Assembly (NCBI GenBank): GCA_021776195.1
Contig: JAJFGK010000012.1
Location: forward strand, 82,393-146,392
Reading direction: 5' to 3'
Source: Kiloniellaceae bacterium
Lineage (GTDB): Bacteria; Pseudomonadota; Alphaproteobacteria; Kiloniellales; Kiloniellaceae
Length of the DNA: 64,000 nucleotides
Below, one piece after another: positions 1 to 9,250 of the stretch (position 1 is its first letter; every line of letters begins with the position of its first letter). The position numbers and the translations under genes are program-made. The notes below the pieces were generated by a model. It was not told the origin of the DNA, ran no database searches, and saw only the letters and a program-made list of their open reading frames with translations.

Positions 1-1505
1 GTCATGAAATGGGCCCGCAGGTCGCCGGCCGGTATGTGGCAGTCGGCGTCTTCGCGCGCCGCGTCGCCGGTGAAGTCCTCCGCCTTCACCGAGGCCGTAG
101 GGAAGTTGCGGGCAAAGAGCGGCACCAGGCGCTCGTCGGCCTCGATCACCACCTGCACTGCTTTGTCGGCCGCCGCCTTGTCGATCGCGGCCTGGTAGAG
201 CTGCGAGAATTCCAGCTCGTCGCCGACACCCTGTTCGCGCCAGATCAAAAGGCGCTTGCCCTTCAAGTCCTCGCCGCGCCAGAGCGGGATGTTGAAGCGC
301 CGGTGCGGTTGGCGCAGGCCGCTGATGAAATCGGACTCGCCGTATTCGAAGGACTGCCGAAAGAGCTCGAGGTCGCCATGGATTTGACCCATTCGGCGCA
401 GGCAGCCGCCCAGCGAAGAGCGGTAGCCGTGGTGGCCGGGGCTGTGCTCCAGCGCCTTTTCGAAATTGGCGCGGGCCTGCTCCAGGTCGCCGTTGCTGGC
501 CAGCATGGTGGCGAAGTTGTTGTAGGCCTCCGAGAGATCGGGCTGCAGCTCCACGGCCTTGCGGTAGAGCTTCTCGGCCTTTTCGTAGTCGCCCAGGACG
601 TCCCAGACATCGGCGAGGTTGAAGTAGTAGGCGCCGACCTTGGGCGACAGCGCGATTGCCTTTTCATAGTAGGCAGGTGTCTCGGCGAAGCGCTCATGGC
701 ACTTGTAGACGTTGCCCAGGTTGTTCCAGCCCTCGGCCAGCTTGGGGTCGAGCTCGACTGCCTTGCGGCAGTGCTGTTCCGCCTCCGAAAGGAGCTCGAG
801 CTCCTTGAGGACGCGGCCCAGATTGGAGTGGGCCATGGCGGACCGCGGATCGCTGTCGATGGCCTGGCGATAGGTGCTGGCGGCCAGCTCCAGCTTGCCG
901 TTGTCCAGGGCGATGTTGCCCAGGTTGATATAGGCGCCGGTGAGCCTGGGGTTGGCGGCGATAGCCTGGGAGTAACGCTCGATGGCCGCCTTCTGGTCGC
1001 CTTTCTGATCGGCGATGATCCCCAGGCGAAAGGCCGACTCGGCATCCTGCGGATCGAATTGGCAGGCCAGCAGCAGGGCCTGTTCGGCCTGGTCGAAGAG
1101 CCCTTCTTCGGCCAGCAGGAAGCCCAGTTGCTGATAGCCCGGGGCGAAGTCGGGGCGCAGCGCCAGGCATTGGGACAGGGCCTCGGCGGCGGCATTGGTC
1201 TCGCCCAGTTGGCGCAGGCACAGGCCCAACTGAAAGTGCGCCTCGGGCTCGGCCGGGATCAGTTGCACCGCCTTGCGCAGGGGCGACAGCGCCAGCGCCG
1301 GACGCTGTAAGGCGAGTTGAGCGACCCCTAGAATCAATTGGGCTTCGCCGTCGCTCGGACTGGCCTTGACCGCGCGCTTGGCCAGGTTCACGGCTTCCTT
1401 GGTGCGGCCGGCCTGCAGGCGCTCGACGGCCATGGCCATCAGACCGCCCGGCTGCGGTCCGTTGGCCGTCGCCTGCTGCGCGTTTCTCGATTTTTTGCGG
1501 CCCAT
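1..1505 (-). CDS. TPR-repeat protein with glycosyltransferase-like C-terminal region (partial)
   Basis: The gene begins at the ATG at 1505 and runs off the left edge of the window, so only about 501 codons are visible. Residues about 20-385 are a run of tetratricopeptide repeats (for example SNLGRVLKELELLSEAEQH and NNLGNVYKCHERFAE). From about residue 408 the motif LWRGEDLKGKRLLIWREQG begins the region that in many alphaproteobacterial TPR proteins precedes a GT9/GT41-like glycosyltransferase domain. The catalytic part lies outside the window. Such proteins often sit near flagellar loci and some modify flagellin. That role here is inference, because the flagellins are about 11 kb away. It is divergent from the ABC operon at 1711. 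Confidence 0.8.
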   Translation of the reverse strand, partial: MGRKKSRNAQQATANGPQPGGLMAMAVERLQAGRTKEAVNLAKRAVKASPSDGEAQLILGVAQLALQRPALALSPLRKAVQLIPAEPEAHFQLGLCLRQLGETNAAAEALSQCLALRPDFAPGYQQLGFLLAEEGLFDQAEQALLLACQFDPQDAESAFRLGIIADQKGDQKAAIERYSQAIAANPRLTGAYINLGNIALDNGKLELAASTYRQAIDSDPRSAMAHSNLGRVLKELELLSEAEQHCRKAVELDPKLAEGWNNLGNVYKCHERFAETPAYYEKAIALSPKVGAYYFNLADVWDVLGDYEKAEKLYRKAVELQPDLSEAYNNFATMLASNGDLEQARANFEKALEHSPGHHGYRSSLGGCLRRMGQIHGDLELFRQSFEYGESDFISGLRQPHRRFNIPLWRGEDLKGKRLLIWREQGVGDELEFSQLYQAAIDKAAADKAVQVVIEADERLVPLFARNFPTASVKAEDFTGDAAREDADCHIPAGDLRAHFM

Positions 1506-1710
1506 GGGGCTCCTTCCTCCCGTTCGTTCCCCGTTAATAGGGCGGTAAGGTTAATCTCTCCTTTATGCGGGGCGATCTCAGGCGTCGATGCGGCGCGCCT
1601 TGACACAGGCGAAAAGCTGCTTAAATCAACCCACCGAGAGGGAGAGAACCCGGCGAACGGGCCCAGGCAAGATCCCAGGCAAGATACTGAAATAGAAAAG
1701 ATTTGGTACC
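1506..1710. other. Divergent intergenic region
   Basis: About 205 bp separate the TPR gene (minus) from the ABC operon (plus). It must hold both promoters. I see no confident -35/-10 pair, sigma-54 element or stable hairpin. The last 30 bases before the GTG start at 1711 are noticeably A-rich. Confidence 0.4.
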
Positions 1711-2481
1711 GTGGACAGATTGCTGGAGATCCAAGGGCTGTCGAAACGCTTCGGCCCCATCAAGGCGGTCGAGGCGGTCAGCTTCACGGTCGCGCGCGGC
1801 GAAGTCGTGGCCTTTCTGGGCCCCAACGGCGCCGGCAAGTCCACCACCATGAAGATGATCACTGGCTATCTGCCGCCCAGCGCCGGCAGCGCCCGGGTCT
1901 GCGGCCACGACATCGTGACCGAGCGCCTGGCGGCCCAGCGCCAGATCGGCTATCTGCCCGAGGGCGCGCCGCTCTATGGCGACATGACGCCGCGCGGCCT
2001 CTTGCGCTTCATCGCCGCCCTGCGCGGCCTGACCCGCGACCAGGAGAGCCGCAATCTGGCCGAGGTGGTGGAGCGGCTCCAGTTGGGCGCCGTCTTCGAT
2101 CAGCGCATCGAGACCCTGTCCAAGGGCTTCAAGCGCCGGGTCGGGCTGGCCCAGGCGATCCTCGCCGACCCCCCCGTGCTGATCCTCGACGAGCCCACCG
2201 ACGGCCTCGATCCGAACCAAAAGCAGGAAGTCCGCGCCCTGCTCCGCGCCATGGCGCCGGACAAGGCCATCGTGATCTCGACCCACATCCTGGAAGAGGT
2301 CGAGGCGGTCTGCAGCCGCAGCGTGGTGATCGCCGCCGGCCGCGTGGTCGTCGACGACACGCCCCAGGGCCTGCTGGCCCGGGCCGCCGCCCTGGAGGTA
2401 GCGCCGGGCCCCGAGGGCCTCAAGGTGACACCGCTGGAGGCGGTCTTCCGCGACCTGACCCAAACCCAGGGCCTGCATTAG
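1711..2481 (+). CDS. ABC transporter ATP-binding protein, GldA/NosF type
   Basis: A 256-residue cytoplasmic ABC ATPase starting at a GTG. Walker A is GPNGAGKST (about residues 38-46), the signature is the variant LSKGFKRRVGLAQ, and Walker B is PVLILDEPTDGLDP followed by the switch histidine in STHILEE. It closely resembles the ATPases that pair with Gld-type and ABC-2 permeases. The stop is 2 nt before the permease start, so the two genes are translationally linked. The substrate cannot be read from sequence. Confidence 0.93.
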   Translation: MDRLLEIQGLSKRFGPIKAVEAVSFTVARGEVVAFLGPNGAGKSTTMKMITGYLPPSAGSARVCGHDIVTERLAAQRQIGYLPEGAPLYGDMTPRGLLRFIAALRGLTRDQESRNLAEVVERLQLGAVFDQRIETLSKGFKRRVGLAQAILADPPVLILDEPTDGLDPNQKQEVRALLRAMAPDKAIVISTHILEEVEAVCSRSVVIAAGRVVVDDTPQGLLARAAALEVAPGPEGLKVTPLEAVFRDLTQTQGLH

Positions 2482-2483
2482 CC

Positions 2484-3218
2484 ATGAAACCGACCGTCAT
2501 CATCTGCCGCCGCGAACTGGCCGCCTACTTCGCCTCGCCCCTGGCCTATGTCTTCATCGTCATCTTCCTGGCCCTGTCCGGCGGCGTCGCCTTTCATTTG
2601 GGCGGCTTCCTGACCGCCGGCCGCGCCGAGCTCACCGCTTTCTTTTCCTTCCACCCCTGGCTCTATCTGATGCTGATCCCGGCGATCGGCATGCGGCTCT
2701 GGGCCGAGGAGCGCAAGACCGGCACCATCGAGCTGCTCATGACCCTGCCGGTCTCGACCAGCCAGGCCGTGCTCGGCAAGTTTCTCGCCGCCTGGCTCTT
2801 CACCGGCCTGGCCCTGGCCCTGACCTTCCCGATCTGGATCACGGTCAACTACCTGGGCGACCCGGACAACGGCGTCATCCTGGCCTCCTATCTGGGCTCC
2901 TGGCTGATGGCCGGCGCCTTTTTGGCGATCACCGCCTGCGTCTCGGCCCTGACCAGCAACCAGGTCATCGCCTTCGTGGTCGGCGCCACGGTCTGCTTCG
3001 TCTTCGTTTTGGGCGGCCTCGATCTGGTCCAGGGCTTCCTGCGCGGCTGGGCCCCGGCCAATCTGGTCGAGACCGTGGCCGGCTTTTCCTTCCTGGTGAA
3101 CTTCTCGACCATCGCCCAGGGGGTGATCGACCTGCGCAACCTGATCTTCTTCGTGTCCCTGATCGGCGTCTGCCTCTTCATCAACAGGCTGATCGTCGAA
3201 GCCCGGAAGGGGAGTTGA
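2484..3218 (+). CDS. ABC-2 type permease, GldF-like
   Basis: A 244-residue integral membrane protein with about six hydrophobic segments and the motif EERKTGTIELLMTLPVS after the first pair of helices. That motif is typical of ABC-2 permeases of the GldF/NosY type. It lies 2 nt after the ATPase gene and 7 nt before the auxiliary subunit gene. It should form the membrane channel with the product of 1711-2481. In Bacteroidetes the GldAFG system supports gliding, but homologous operons are widespread in non-gliding bacteria, so no gliding function is claimed. Confidence 0.9.
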   Translation: MKPTVIICRRELAAYFASPLAYVFIVIFLALSGGVAFHLGGFLTAGRAELTAFFSFHPWLYLMLIPAIGMRLWAEERKTGTIELLMTLPVSTSQAVLGKFLAAWLFTGLALALTFPIWITVNYLGDPDNGVILASYLGSWLMAGAFLAITACVSALTSNQVIAFVVGATVCFVFVLGGLDLVQGFLRGWAPANLVETVAGFSFLVNFSTIAQGVIDLRNLIFFVSLIGVCLFINRLIVEARKGS

Positions 3219-3225
3219 GGCCGCG

Positions 3226-5157
3226 ATGACCCAGCGCGATCCCAACCGCAGCCGTCTCCTGCTCGCCTGGGCCTCCGGTCTCATGGCCCTGGTGTTCTTT
3301 CTCGCGGTCAACGTCTGGTCCAACCGCGGCCTGACCGAGGCGCGGCTCGACCTGACCCAGGACGCACTCTTCACCGTCAGCGAGGGCACCCGCGAGGTCC
3401 TGGCGGGACTGAACGAGCCGGTCCGGCTGCAGCTCTTCCTCTCCAAGAACGTCGACCTGCTGGGCTCGGTGGTGGCGCTGCACGCCCGACGCGTCGACGA
3501 GCTGCTCGCCGAGTACCAGCGCATCGCCAAGGGCCGCCTGATCGTCGAGCGCATCGATCCCCTGCCCTTCTCGCCGGAAGAGGATCAGGCGGTCTCCGAG
3601 GGCCTGCGCGGGATCGCGGCCAGCGAAAGCGAGCAGATCTATTTCGGCCTGGTCGGCAACAACTCGACCGACGACCGCGAGGTGATCCGCTTCCTCTCGC
3701 CCGACCGCGCGACCTTCCTGGAGTACGACCTGACCAAGCTGATCTTCAGTCTCGATCATCCGGAAAAGCCGGTCCTCGCCCTGATCGGCGCCCTGCCGCT
3801 GCGCGGCGGCCAGGGCGGCGGCTACCGGCCCTGGCGGGTCCTCGACCACATTCAGGAGTTCTTCGAGGTCCGCTCGATCCGCGAGGCGGTCGACATGATT
3901 GACGAGGACGTCGCCATCGTCATGCTGGCCCAGCCCGAGGCGATCGACCCGCGCACGCTCTACGCCATCGATCAGTTCGTGCTGCGCGGCGGCCGGGTCA
4001 TGGCCTTTCTCGATCCGCTGCCCGAGAACATGCGCAGCCCCAACCCGGCCGCGCCGCCGCCGCCCCACGAGACCCTACCCGCCATGGCGCCGCTGCTGGC
4101 CGCCTGGGGGGTCGAGATCCCGCCCGACAGCCTGGCCGGCGACCGGGCCAACGCGGCCAAGGTCCAGGTCCAGCACCAGGGCCGGATCGCCCTGACCGAC
4201 TACGTCGCCTGGATCGCCGCCAAGGGCGCCTCGCTCGCCCGCGGCGACACCGTGACCGCCACCCTGCAGCAGATCAACCTGCGCACCACCGGCGTCATTC
4301 GTCGCCTCGAAGACGCCACCACCCATCTGGTCCCGCTGATCGCCACCAGCGCCGATTCCATGGTGCTGGAGGCCGGCCCCCAGCGCGAGTCGCCGGATCC
4401 CATCGGCCTTCTGACCGGCTTTCAGCCGAGCGGCGAGCGCCTGGTCATCGCCGCGCGCATCGACGGCCCGGCCCGCAGCGCCTTTCCCGACGGCCCGCCG
4501 CCCGAGGCCGCCGGCACGGCGGGCGGCGCCCACCTGGAGGCCAGCCAGGGCCCGATTAACGTTATCCTGGTGGCCGACAGCGACATTCTGGCCGACGAGA
4601 ACTGGGTCCAACCCCAGTCGGCCCTGGGCCAGCAGTTCTTCGTCACCACGGCCAACAACGGCGACTTCGTGACCAACGCCCTGGACAATCTGAGCGGCAG
4701 CGCCGGGCTGATCGGGCTGCGGGGCAAGGGCCTGCGGATCCGTCCTTTCAAGGTCATCGAGGCCATGCAGCGCGAGGCCGAGGGCCGCTACCGCGACAAG
4801 GAAAAGGCCCTGCGCGAACAGATCGACGCGGTGCGCGAGAAGATCCGCGTCCTGCAGGAGGAAGAACAGAGCGCCGGCGTCATCCTGACCGCCGAACAGC
4901 AGATCCAGATCGAGAACTTCCGCAACGAGCTGCTCGACCGCCGCCAGGAGCTGCGCGACGTGCAGTTCGCCCTGCGCAAGGACGTCGAGAGCCTCGAGAG
5001 CTGGATCGAGGCGCTGAATCTCTGGGCAGTGCCGCTGCTGATCGGCCTGCTGGCCCTGGTGCTGGCCCTGATCCGCCGGCGCCAGGCCGCGCGGCGGCCG
5101 GGCCCCGCCACGGTCCTGCCCAAACCCCTGGACCAAACCGGAGGCGCGGCCTCATGA
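3226..5157 (+). CDS. GldG-like ABC transporter auxiliary protein
   Basis: A 643-residue protein with one N-terminal membrane helix (about residues 9-30), a long periplasmic portion and a C-terminal membrane helix (about 597-617) followed by a short basic tail. The region DLTQDALFTVSEGTREVLAG and the later GGRVMAFLDPLPENM stretch match the ABC_transp_aux (GldG/DUF4350-like) family. A charged, heptad-like segment at about 515-585 predicts a coiled coil just before the last helix. The stop overlaps the next gene by 4 nt (ATGA). Family assignment is good; cargo is unknown. Confidence 0.87.
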   Translation: MTQRDPNRSRLLLAWASGLMALVFFLAVNVWSNRGLTEARLDLTQDALFTVSEGTREVLAGLNEPVRLQLFLSKNVDLLGSVVALHARRVDELLAEYQRIAKGRLIVERIDPLPFSPEEDQAVSEGLRGIAASESEQIYFGLVGNNSTDDREVIRFLSPDRATFLEYDLTKLIFSLDHPEKPVLALIGALPLRGGQGGGYRPWRVLDHIQEFFEVRSIREAVDMIDEDVAIVMLAQPEAIDPRTLYAIDQFVLRGGRVMAFLDPLPENMRSPNPAAPPPPHETLPAMAPLLAAWGVEIPPDSLAGDRANAAKVQVQHQGRIALTDYVAWIAAKGASLARGDTVTATLQQINLRTTGVIRRLEDATTHLVPLIATSADSMVLEAGPQRESPDPIGLLTGFQPSGERLVIAARIDGPARSAFPDGPPPEAAGTAGGAHLEASQGPINVILVADSDILADENWVQPQSALGQQFFVTTANNGDFVTNALDNLSGSAGLIGLRGKGLRIRPFKVIEAMQREAEGRYRDKEKALREQIDAVREKIRVLQEEEQSAGVILTAEQQIQIENFRNELLDRRQELRDVQFALRKDVESLESWIEALNLWAVPLLIGLLALVLALIRRRQAARRPGPATVLPKPLDQTGGAAS

Positions 5158-6233
5158 CCCTGCGCGGCTTTCTTGTCATGGCCCTGCTGGCCGGCTTCGC
5201 GCTGACCGGCGCCGTCGTCACGGTGATCACCGAACCCGGTTCCGGCACCATCGTCCAGGCCGAAACGCCGGCCTTCCCGGCCCTGCGCGCCGATCCCGAC
5301 GCGGTCGCCCGGGTCGTGGTCGACGGCGAGGACGGCCGGATCGAGCTCGAGCGCCGCGGCGCGGACTGGATCGCCACCAACAAGCACGACTACCCGGCCA
5401 ACCCGCGCAAGCTGCGCCGGCTGATCGTGCGGCTCTCCGACATGCACCTGACCGCGGCCAAGACCAAGCGTCCGGAGCTGCACTACCGCATCGAGGTCGA
5501 AGGCCCCGACGCGCCGAACACCAAGTCCCACGGCCTGCGCCTGGAGGACGCCCAGGGCAACACCATCCTCGACGCGGTCTTCGGCCAGCGCCACTGGCGG
5601 CGCACCGGCGCGGCGCGCAACGGCATTTACTTTCGCCATGCCGGCGACGACCAGGCCTGGCTCGCCGGCGGCGGCTACTCCCTGGACGGCGGCCTGATCG
5701 CCTGGCTGGAGACGGTGATCGTCGACCTGCGGGCAGATCAAGTGCGTAGCGTTGTCGTCGCGCCCGCAGGGGCTTCAAGCGACGGCGAAGGCGCCTACGG
5801 CATCGCCCGTGACAGCGCCGAGGCGTCCTTCACCCTGACCGCCGAACAGGCTGACGCCGCGGCGGCCTCCGACGCCGACCCGGCCACCCTCAATCGGCTG
5901 GCAGAAGCGCTGCAGGACGCCAAGCTGAAGGACGTGGTCCCGGCCGCCGATCAGCCCTGGCCGCCCGGCGCGGCGCGGACCCGCTTTGCCACCTTCGACG
6001 GCCGCGAGATCGCCGTCGAGACCGCCACCATCGAAGGCAAGACCTGGCTACGCCTGATCGAGAGCCGCGCCCCGGACGGCGGCGCCGCCACCGATGAAAC
6101 AGGCGAAACCGCCCGCCAGGCGGCCGAAGCCCTCGCGGCCCGCACCGCCGGCTGGTCCTACGAAATCTCCCCCCACCTCGCCGACCGCCTGACCCCGCCC
6201 CTGGCGGCCCTGACCGCGGGCGACGGGTCGTAG
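5154..6233 (+). CDS. DUF4340-type protein, last gene of the Gld-like ABC operon
   Basis: A 359-residue protein with an N-terminal membrane anchor or signal segment (about residues 4-25) and an otherwise soluble, presumably periplasmic body. The pattern RIELERRGADWIATNKHDYP followed by LRRLIVRLSDMHL is characteristic of DUF4340 proteins, which commonly end GldA/GldF/GldG-like operons. It starts inside the stop of the preceding gene. Together the four genes look like one transport complex. The biochemical role of DUF4340 is not known to me. Confidence 0.8.
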   Translation: MTLRGFLVMALLAGFALTGAVVTVITEPGSGTIVQAETPAFPALRADPDAVARVVVDGEDGRIELERRGADWIATNKHDYPANPRKLRRLIVRLSDMHLTAAKTKRPELHYRIEVEGPDAPNTKSHGLRLEDAQGNTILDAVFGQRHWRRTGAARNGIYFRHAGDDQAWLAGGGYSLDGGLIAWLETVIVDLRADQVRSVVVAPAGASSDGEGAYGIARDSAEASFTLTAEQADAAAASDADPATLNRLAEALQDAKLKDVVPAADQPWPPGAARTRFATFDGREIAVETATIEGKTWLRLIESRAPDGGAATDETGETARQAAEALAARTAGWSYEISPHLADRLTPPLAALTAGDGS

Positions 6234-6383
6234 AAGGTGCAGTTCGACCGTCCTGCCCGGCATCAAGGCTAATGACAGCCGCGGGGTTACGCCGCGCGTC
6301 ACTTTGAGGGCACGCGTTCGCACGGAGGCTTCCAGATAGCTTGAGAGACCATTGAGGTTTGCTTGGCAGGTGGCGTGAGTCGT

Positions 6384-8807
6384 TTAGTCTCTTGACGATG
6401 AGTGGTCTTGGTTCTCTTGTTCGGCCGTAGCCATTCTAAGTGGCTCATTGGCCGACCTAAGATGGAGATCGCGTTGCGGAAACGGTATCTCGATTCCTTG
6501 CGTCCGAAACTGCTCCAAGATCGCAATTCGCAACTCCGTCGCCGTAGCAAAAAGGTCACTTATATTGGGGATGAAAGCACGTAGTTCGAAGTTCAGGGAG
6601 CTGTCGCTGAAACCCAACAATACGACGTCTGGACCCGGTTCACTAAGCACATTCTCATTCTCCGTCGCGCAACTTCGTAGAATCTCCAAGACTTTGGTGA
6701 CGTCACTGTCGTAAACGACGTCAACGGGGACGTCAACGCGACCGCGGGTAAGGCCGTGCGTACGGTTGACGACAGCAGACGAGACTAGATCGCTGTTGGG
6801 AATGATCACCGACGCTTCTTCAAATTTGGAAATCTCTGTCGAAACGACACCTATCCGCTGCACAAATCCCTCGTGCTCTTTTACTCGGATCCAATCGCCG
6901 GATTTAATCGGTCGTTGGATCAGCAGAATGAGACCGGATACAAAGTTATCGACCGTGTTTTGCAATCCAAAGCCAACACCCAGCAGCAGAGCGCCAAAAA
7001 GCACCGCAAAGCTCGTTAGATCGATGCCAAGCATCACGATCGCAGCCGCGATGGCGATCACAAAACCTGCATACCTCAGAACCGTGTCGATCGAATCGCG
7101 GAGCCCACAATCAATGGACATACGTTCCAGGATTTTGTGACGCAGCAGATTCCGCGCCAGCCGCATCAAGAGAAAAATGACGACAAAGACCAAAACGGCC
7201 ACTACGAAATCGTCGGCACCAAGCCGGAACTCACCAACTGTGAAGTTGGTGCCTGTTTGCCTAAGCCACAGCCAGAGTACGTCGAGGGGTACACTCCAAA
7301 ATCCCAACAAGAGCAGTACGAAACTGGTAACCACGGTCAGATCGAGAACGATGTGCGAGCATGTTTCGGTGAAACTTCTTTCGGTTTGCCGGAAGGTTGC
7401 AGAGTCATTCGAAAACAGCGCCCGCAGTCCCTCGTGCAAGATGGGTCTGATGAAATAGGTAGCGACCACGAGAAGTAGCGAGCCTGCGATGTGCACGATC
7501 ACAAACGCGGAAAAATTCACATATCCGAACAAGGCCGCGGTAACGCAACCCATGGCTAAAGCCGCAAGGCCGAGGCGTAGTAGGTTAGACCACCGCCGCT
7601 GCCGCCTACCTTCCGGATCGCCGAACAGGGGCAGGCAGGCGACATAAACCGCGTATGCGGCAAATGCGAACACCGCGAAGAGCTGCAGTGCCAGCAACAG
7701 CTGCTCTGGCGTGCGACGGGCCAATTGCACGACAAGGTAAGCGCCAAAGAAGACCGCGATTAGTATACATAACCCCTGAAGCAAGCGGCGCAGGCGTCGG
7801 GCGGCATCATCGGATCTTGGTGAGAATCGCGCCTTTGCGTCCGTTGAAGAAAAGGCAATGTGGATGATCGGAAACAACCAAAAATAGATGCCCAACCCGA
7901 TCAACATGCAAGCCCCCGCCGTCACCCAAGGGAGGTCCATGAGCGGTGTGAGCGCGATCATCAACGAGGCAAGTGAGCCACAAAGTATCGCCGGCAGAAT
8001 GCCGCGGCCCAATGCCTGCACCACACGGATGATCGCCAGCTTTCTCTCGTCCGCGCACTGCGCAGGTCTCCCACCGTAGCCGTGGAGACCAGTGGCCCGA
8101 GCCATCCATACGATCATTCCGGCCACCACAGTAACGGCAAGTAAAGCGAGCCATGTGAACCAAGTACTCGTCATCAGCACCCCCAACTCGAGGCGCAGGG
8201 GATCCATCGAACCCAATAGGATCGCTATGTCGGCAGTTCCTGGACCCTTGTCCAACAGCGACGCAGGGTCATCTTTGGTCAGGATCCAGTCGACCAATCT
8301 GGTTTCGCTCAAGAGGGCCAGTTTCTTCAACAATTCGTCGGCCCGGGCGTTGATCAGGCGTACATAGGTCAGTTGGGCATTCAACGCGGCCAGGTGCCGT
8401 TGATGGCGCTTGCGTTCCTCGGCTATGATCGTGGCCTCTGGGGGCTCATTGTCCATTGCGGGTGGACCGATTGCGATGAGAGCACGCTCCGGTTCCGACA
8501 TTTTGGCCTCAGCATCGTCGGCGATAGCGCGTGCTTCTTCCACCACACGACCAATACGTCCCACAACTCGCTCAACGGTTGCTTCGGTTTGCGCCGGGTT
8601 TTTCTCGAGCGTCGCGACGGCGGTATCGATCTCTTCGAGTTTCCCGAGCCATTCAGAATAGAGTTCTTGAAGCGCCTCGCCGTCGATTTCGACGACTCTG
8701 GGTTGGCCTGAATCTGATTGGCTGCTCTCTTTCTTGTCTCCGCCCAGGGACGGCAGGGACTGCGCGGCTGCCGGGTCTGGCGGCAACAACAGACACAACA
8801 ACGCCAC
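6384..8807 (-). CDS. Large mechanosensitive ion channel protein (MscS superfamily, MscK/DUF3772-like)
   Basis: About 807 residues from the GTG at 8807. A periplasmic, helix-rich N-terminal region (to about 195) is followed by roughly 10-11 membrane helices and a C-terminal MscS core: pore helix LFGALLLGVGFGLQNTVDNF, then the beta-domain GDWIRVKEHEGFVQRIG and VIIPNSDLVSS. It should open under membrane tension to release solutes. The signal peptide seems cut short at this GTG. The frame stays open about 20 codons upstream (from a TAG) with basic residues SRILK directly before it, so translation may begin slightly earlier at a non-standard codon. Base composition is clearly lower in GC than its neighbours, suggesting transfer. 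Confidence 0.88.
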   Translation of the reverse strand: MALLCLLLPPDPAAAQSLPSLGGDKKESSQSDSGQPRVVEIDGEALQELYSEWLGKLEEIDTAVATLEKNPAQTEATVERVVGRIGRVVEEARAIADDAEAKMSEPERALIAIGPPAMDNEPPEATIIAEERKRHQRHLAALNAQLTYVRLINARADELLKKLALLSETRLVDWILTKDDPASLLDKGPGTADIAILLGSMDPLRLELGVLMTSTWFTWLALLAVTVVAGMIVWMARATGLHGYGGRPAQCADERKLAIIRVVQALGRGILPAILCGSLASLMIALTPLMDLPWVTAGACMLIGLGIYFWLFPIIHIAFSSTDAKARFSPRSDDAARRLRRLLQGLCILIAVFFGAYLVVQLARRTPEQLLLALQLFAVFAFAAYAVYVACLPLFGDPEGRRQRRWSNLLRLGLAALAMGCVTAALFGYVNFSAFVIVHIAGSLLLVVATYFIRPILHEGLRALFSNDSATFRQTERSFTETCSHIVLDLTVVTSFVLLLLGFWSVPLDVLWLWLRQTGTNFTVGEFRLGADDFVVAVLVFVVIFLLMRLARNLLRHKILERMSIDCGLRDSIDTVLRYAGFVIAIAAAIVMLGIDLTSFAVLFGALLLGVGFGLQNTVDNFVSGLILLIQRPIKSGDWIRVKEHEGFVQRIGVVSTEISKFEEASVIIPNSDLVSSAVVNRTHGLTRGRVDVPVDVVYDSDVTKVLEILRSCATENENVLSEPGPDVVLLGFSDSSLNFELRAFIPNISDLFATATELRIAILEQFRTQGIEIPFPQRDLHLRSANEPLRMATAEQENQDHSSSRD

Positions 8808-9250
8808 CTTTAAGATTCTGCTTAGAGACCTAGAAGACAGCCTGATACCCGGAAGCGCCCCGCGCTACGATTTCTGCCGCCACTTCATAGAGCACACTAC
8901 AAGTGAGCTCTCAATGTTTAGTCCATCCGGTCCTGATCGAGGAAGCTGGAGTTGTTAGAGTTTCTGAGTCCACGGAGGGGACTGGATGAAAGCACAGGGC
9001 CATGTCCCCAGATCTTAAGCGGCTCGCCTCGACTACCAGACCCCACACGAGGTCCTGCAAAAAGCCAAGAATGGTGCACTTGCAACCTAAATCCGCATGG
9101 AATCCGTCAGGCACCGGGAACTGGTGCGCCCACGACAGCCAGGGCCAAAGCCATGGGCCGGGATGCTCGCGATTTCCTTGGCGCTTGGTAGGACAGCGCG
9201 GCGGTAGATTTATCGCGGAGGCGCCAGTCCGCGTGACACCACGGCCCCGC
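8808..9250. other. Long intergenic stretch with possible transposase scrap
   Basis: About 440 bp lie between the channel gene and fliS. No open frame looks real. A short plus-strand frame near 9016-9084 reads ARLDYQTPHEVLQKAKNGAL between two stops, which resembles the C-terminal end of IS481/IS30-like transposases. If so, it is a decayed remnant next to the low-GC channel gene. The resemblance rests on about a dozen residues and is weak. Confidence 0.3.

Noticed and set aside
9..1310. Long plus-strand open frame opposite the TPR gene
   Set aside because: It is the reverse-strand shadow of a high-GC gene; the minus-strand frame shows clear TPR repeats.
1338..3218. 626-codon plus-strand frame covering the ABC genes
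   Set aside because: Only its last 244 codons (from 2484) look like protein; the rest is Arg/Pro-rich shadow over the ATPase gene in another frame.
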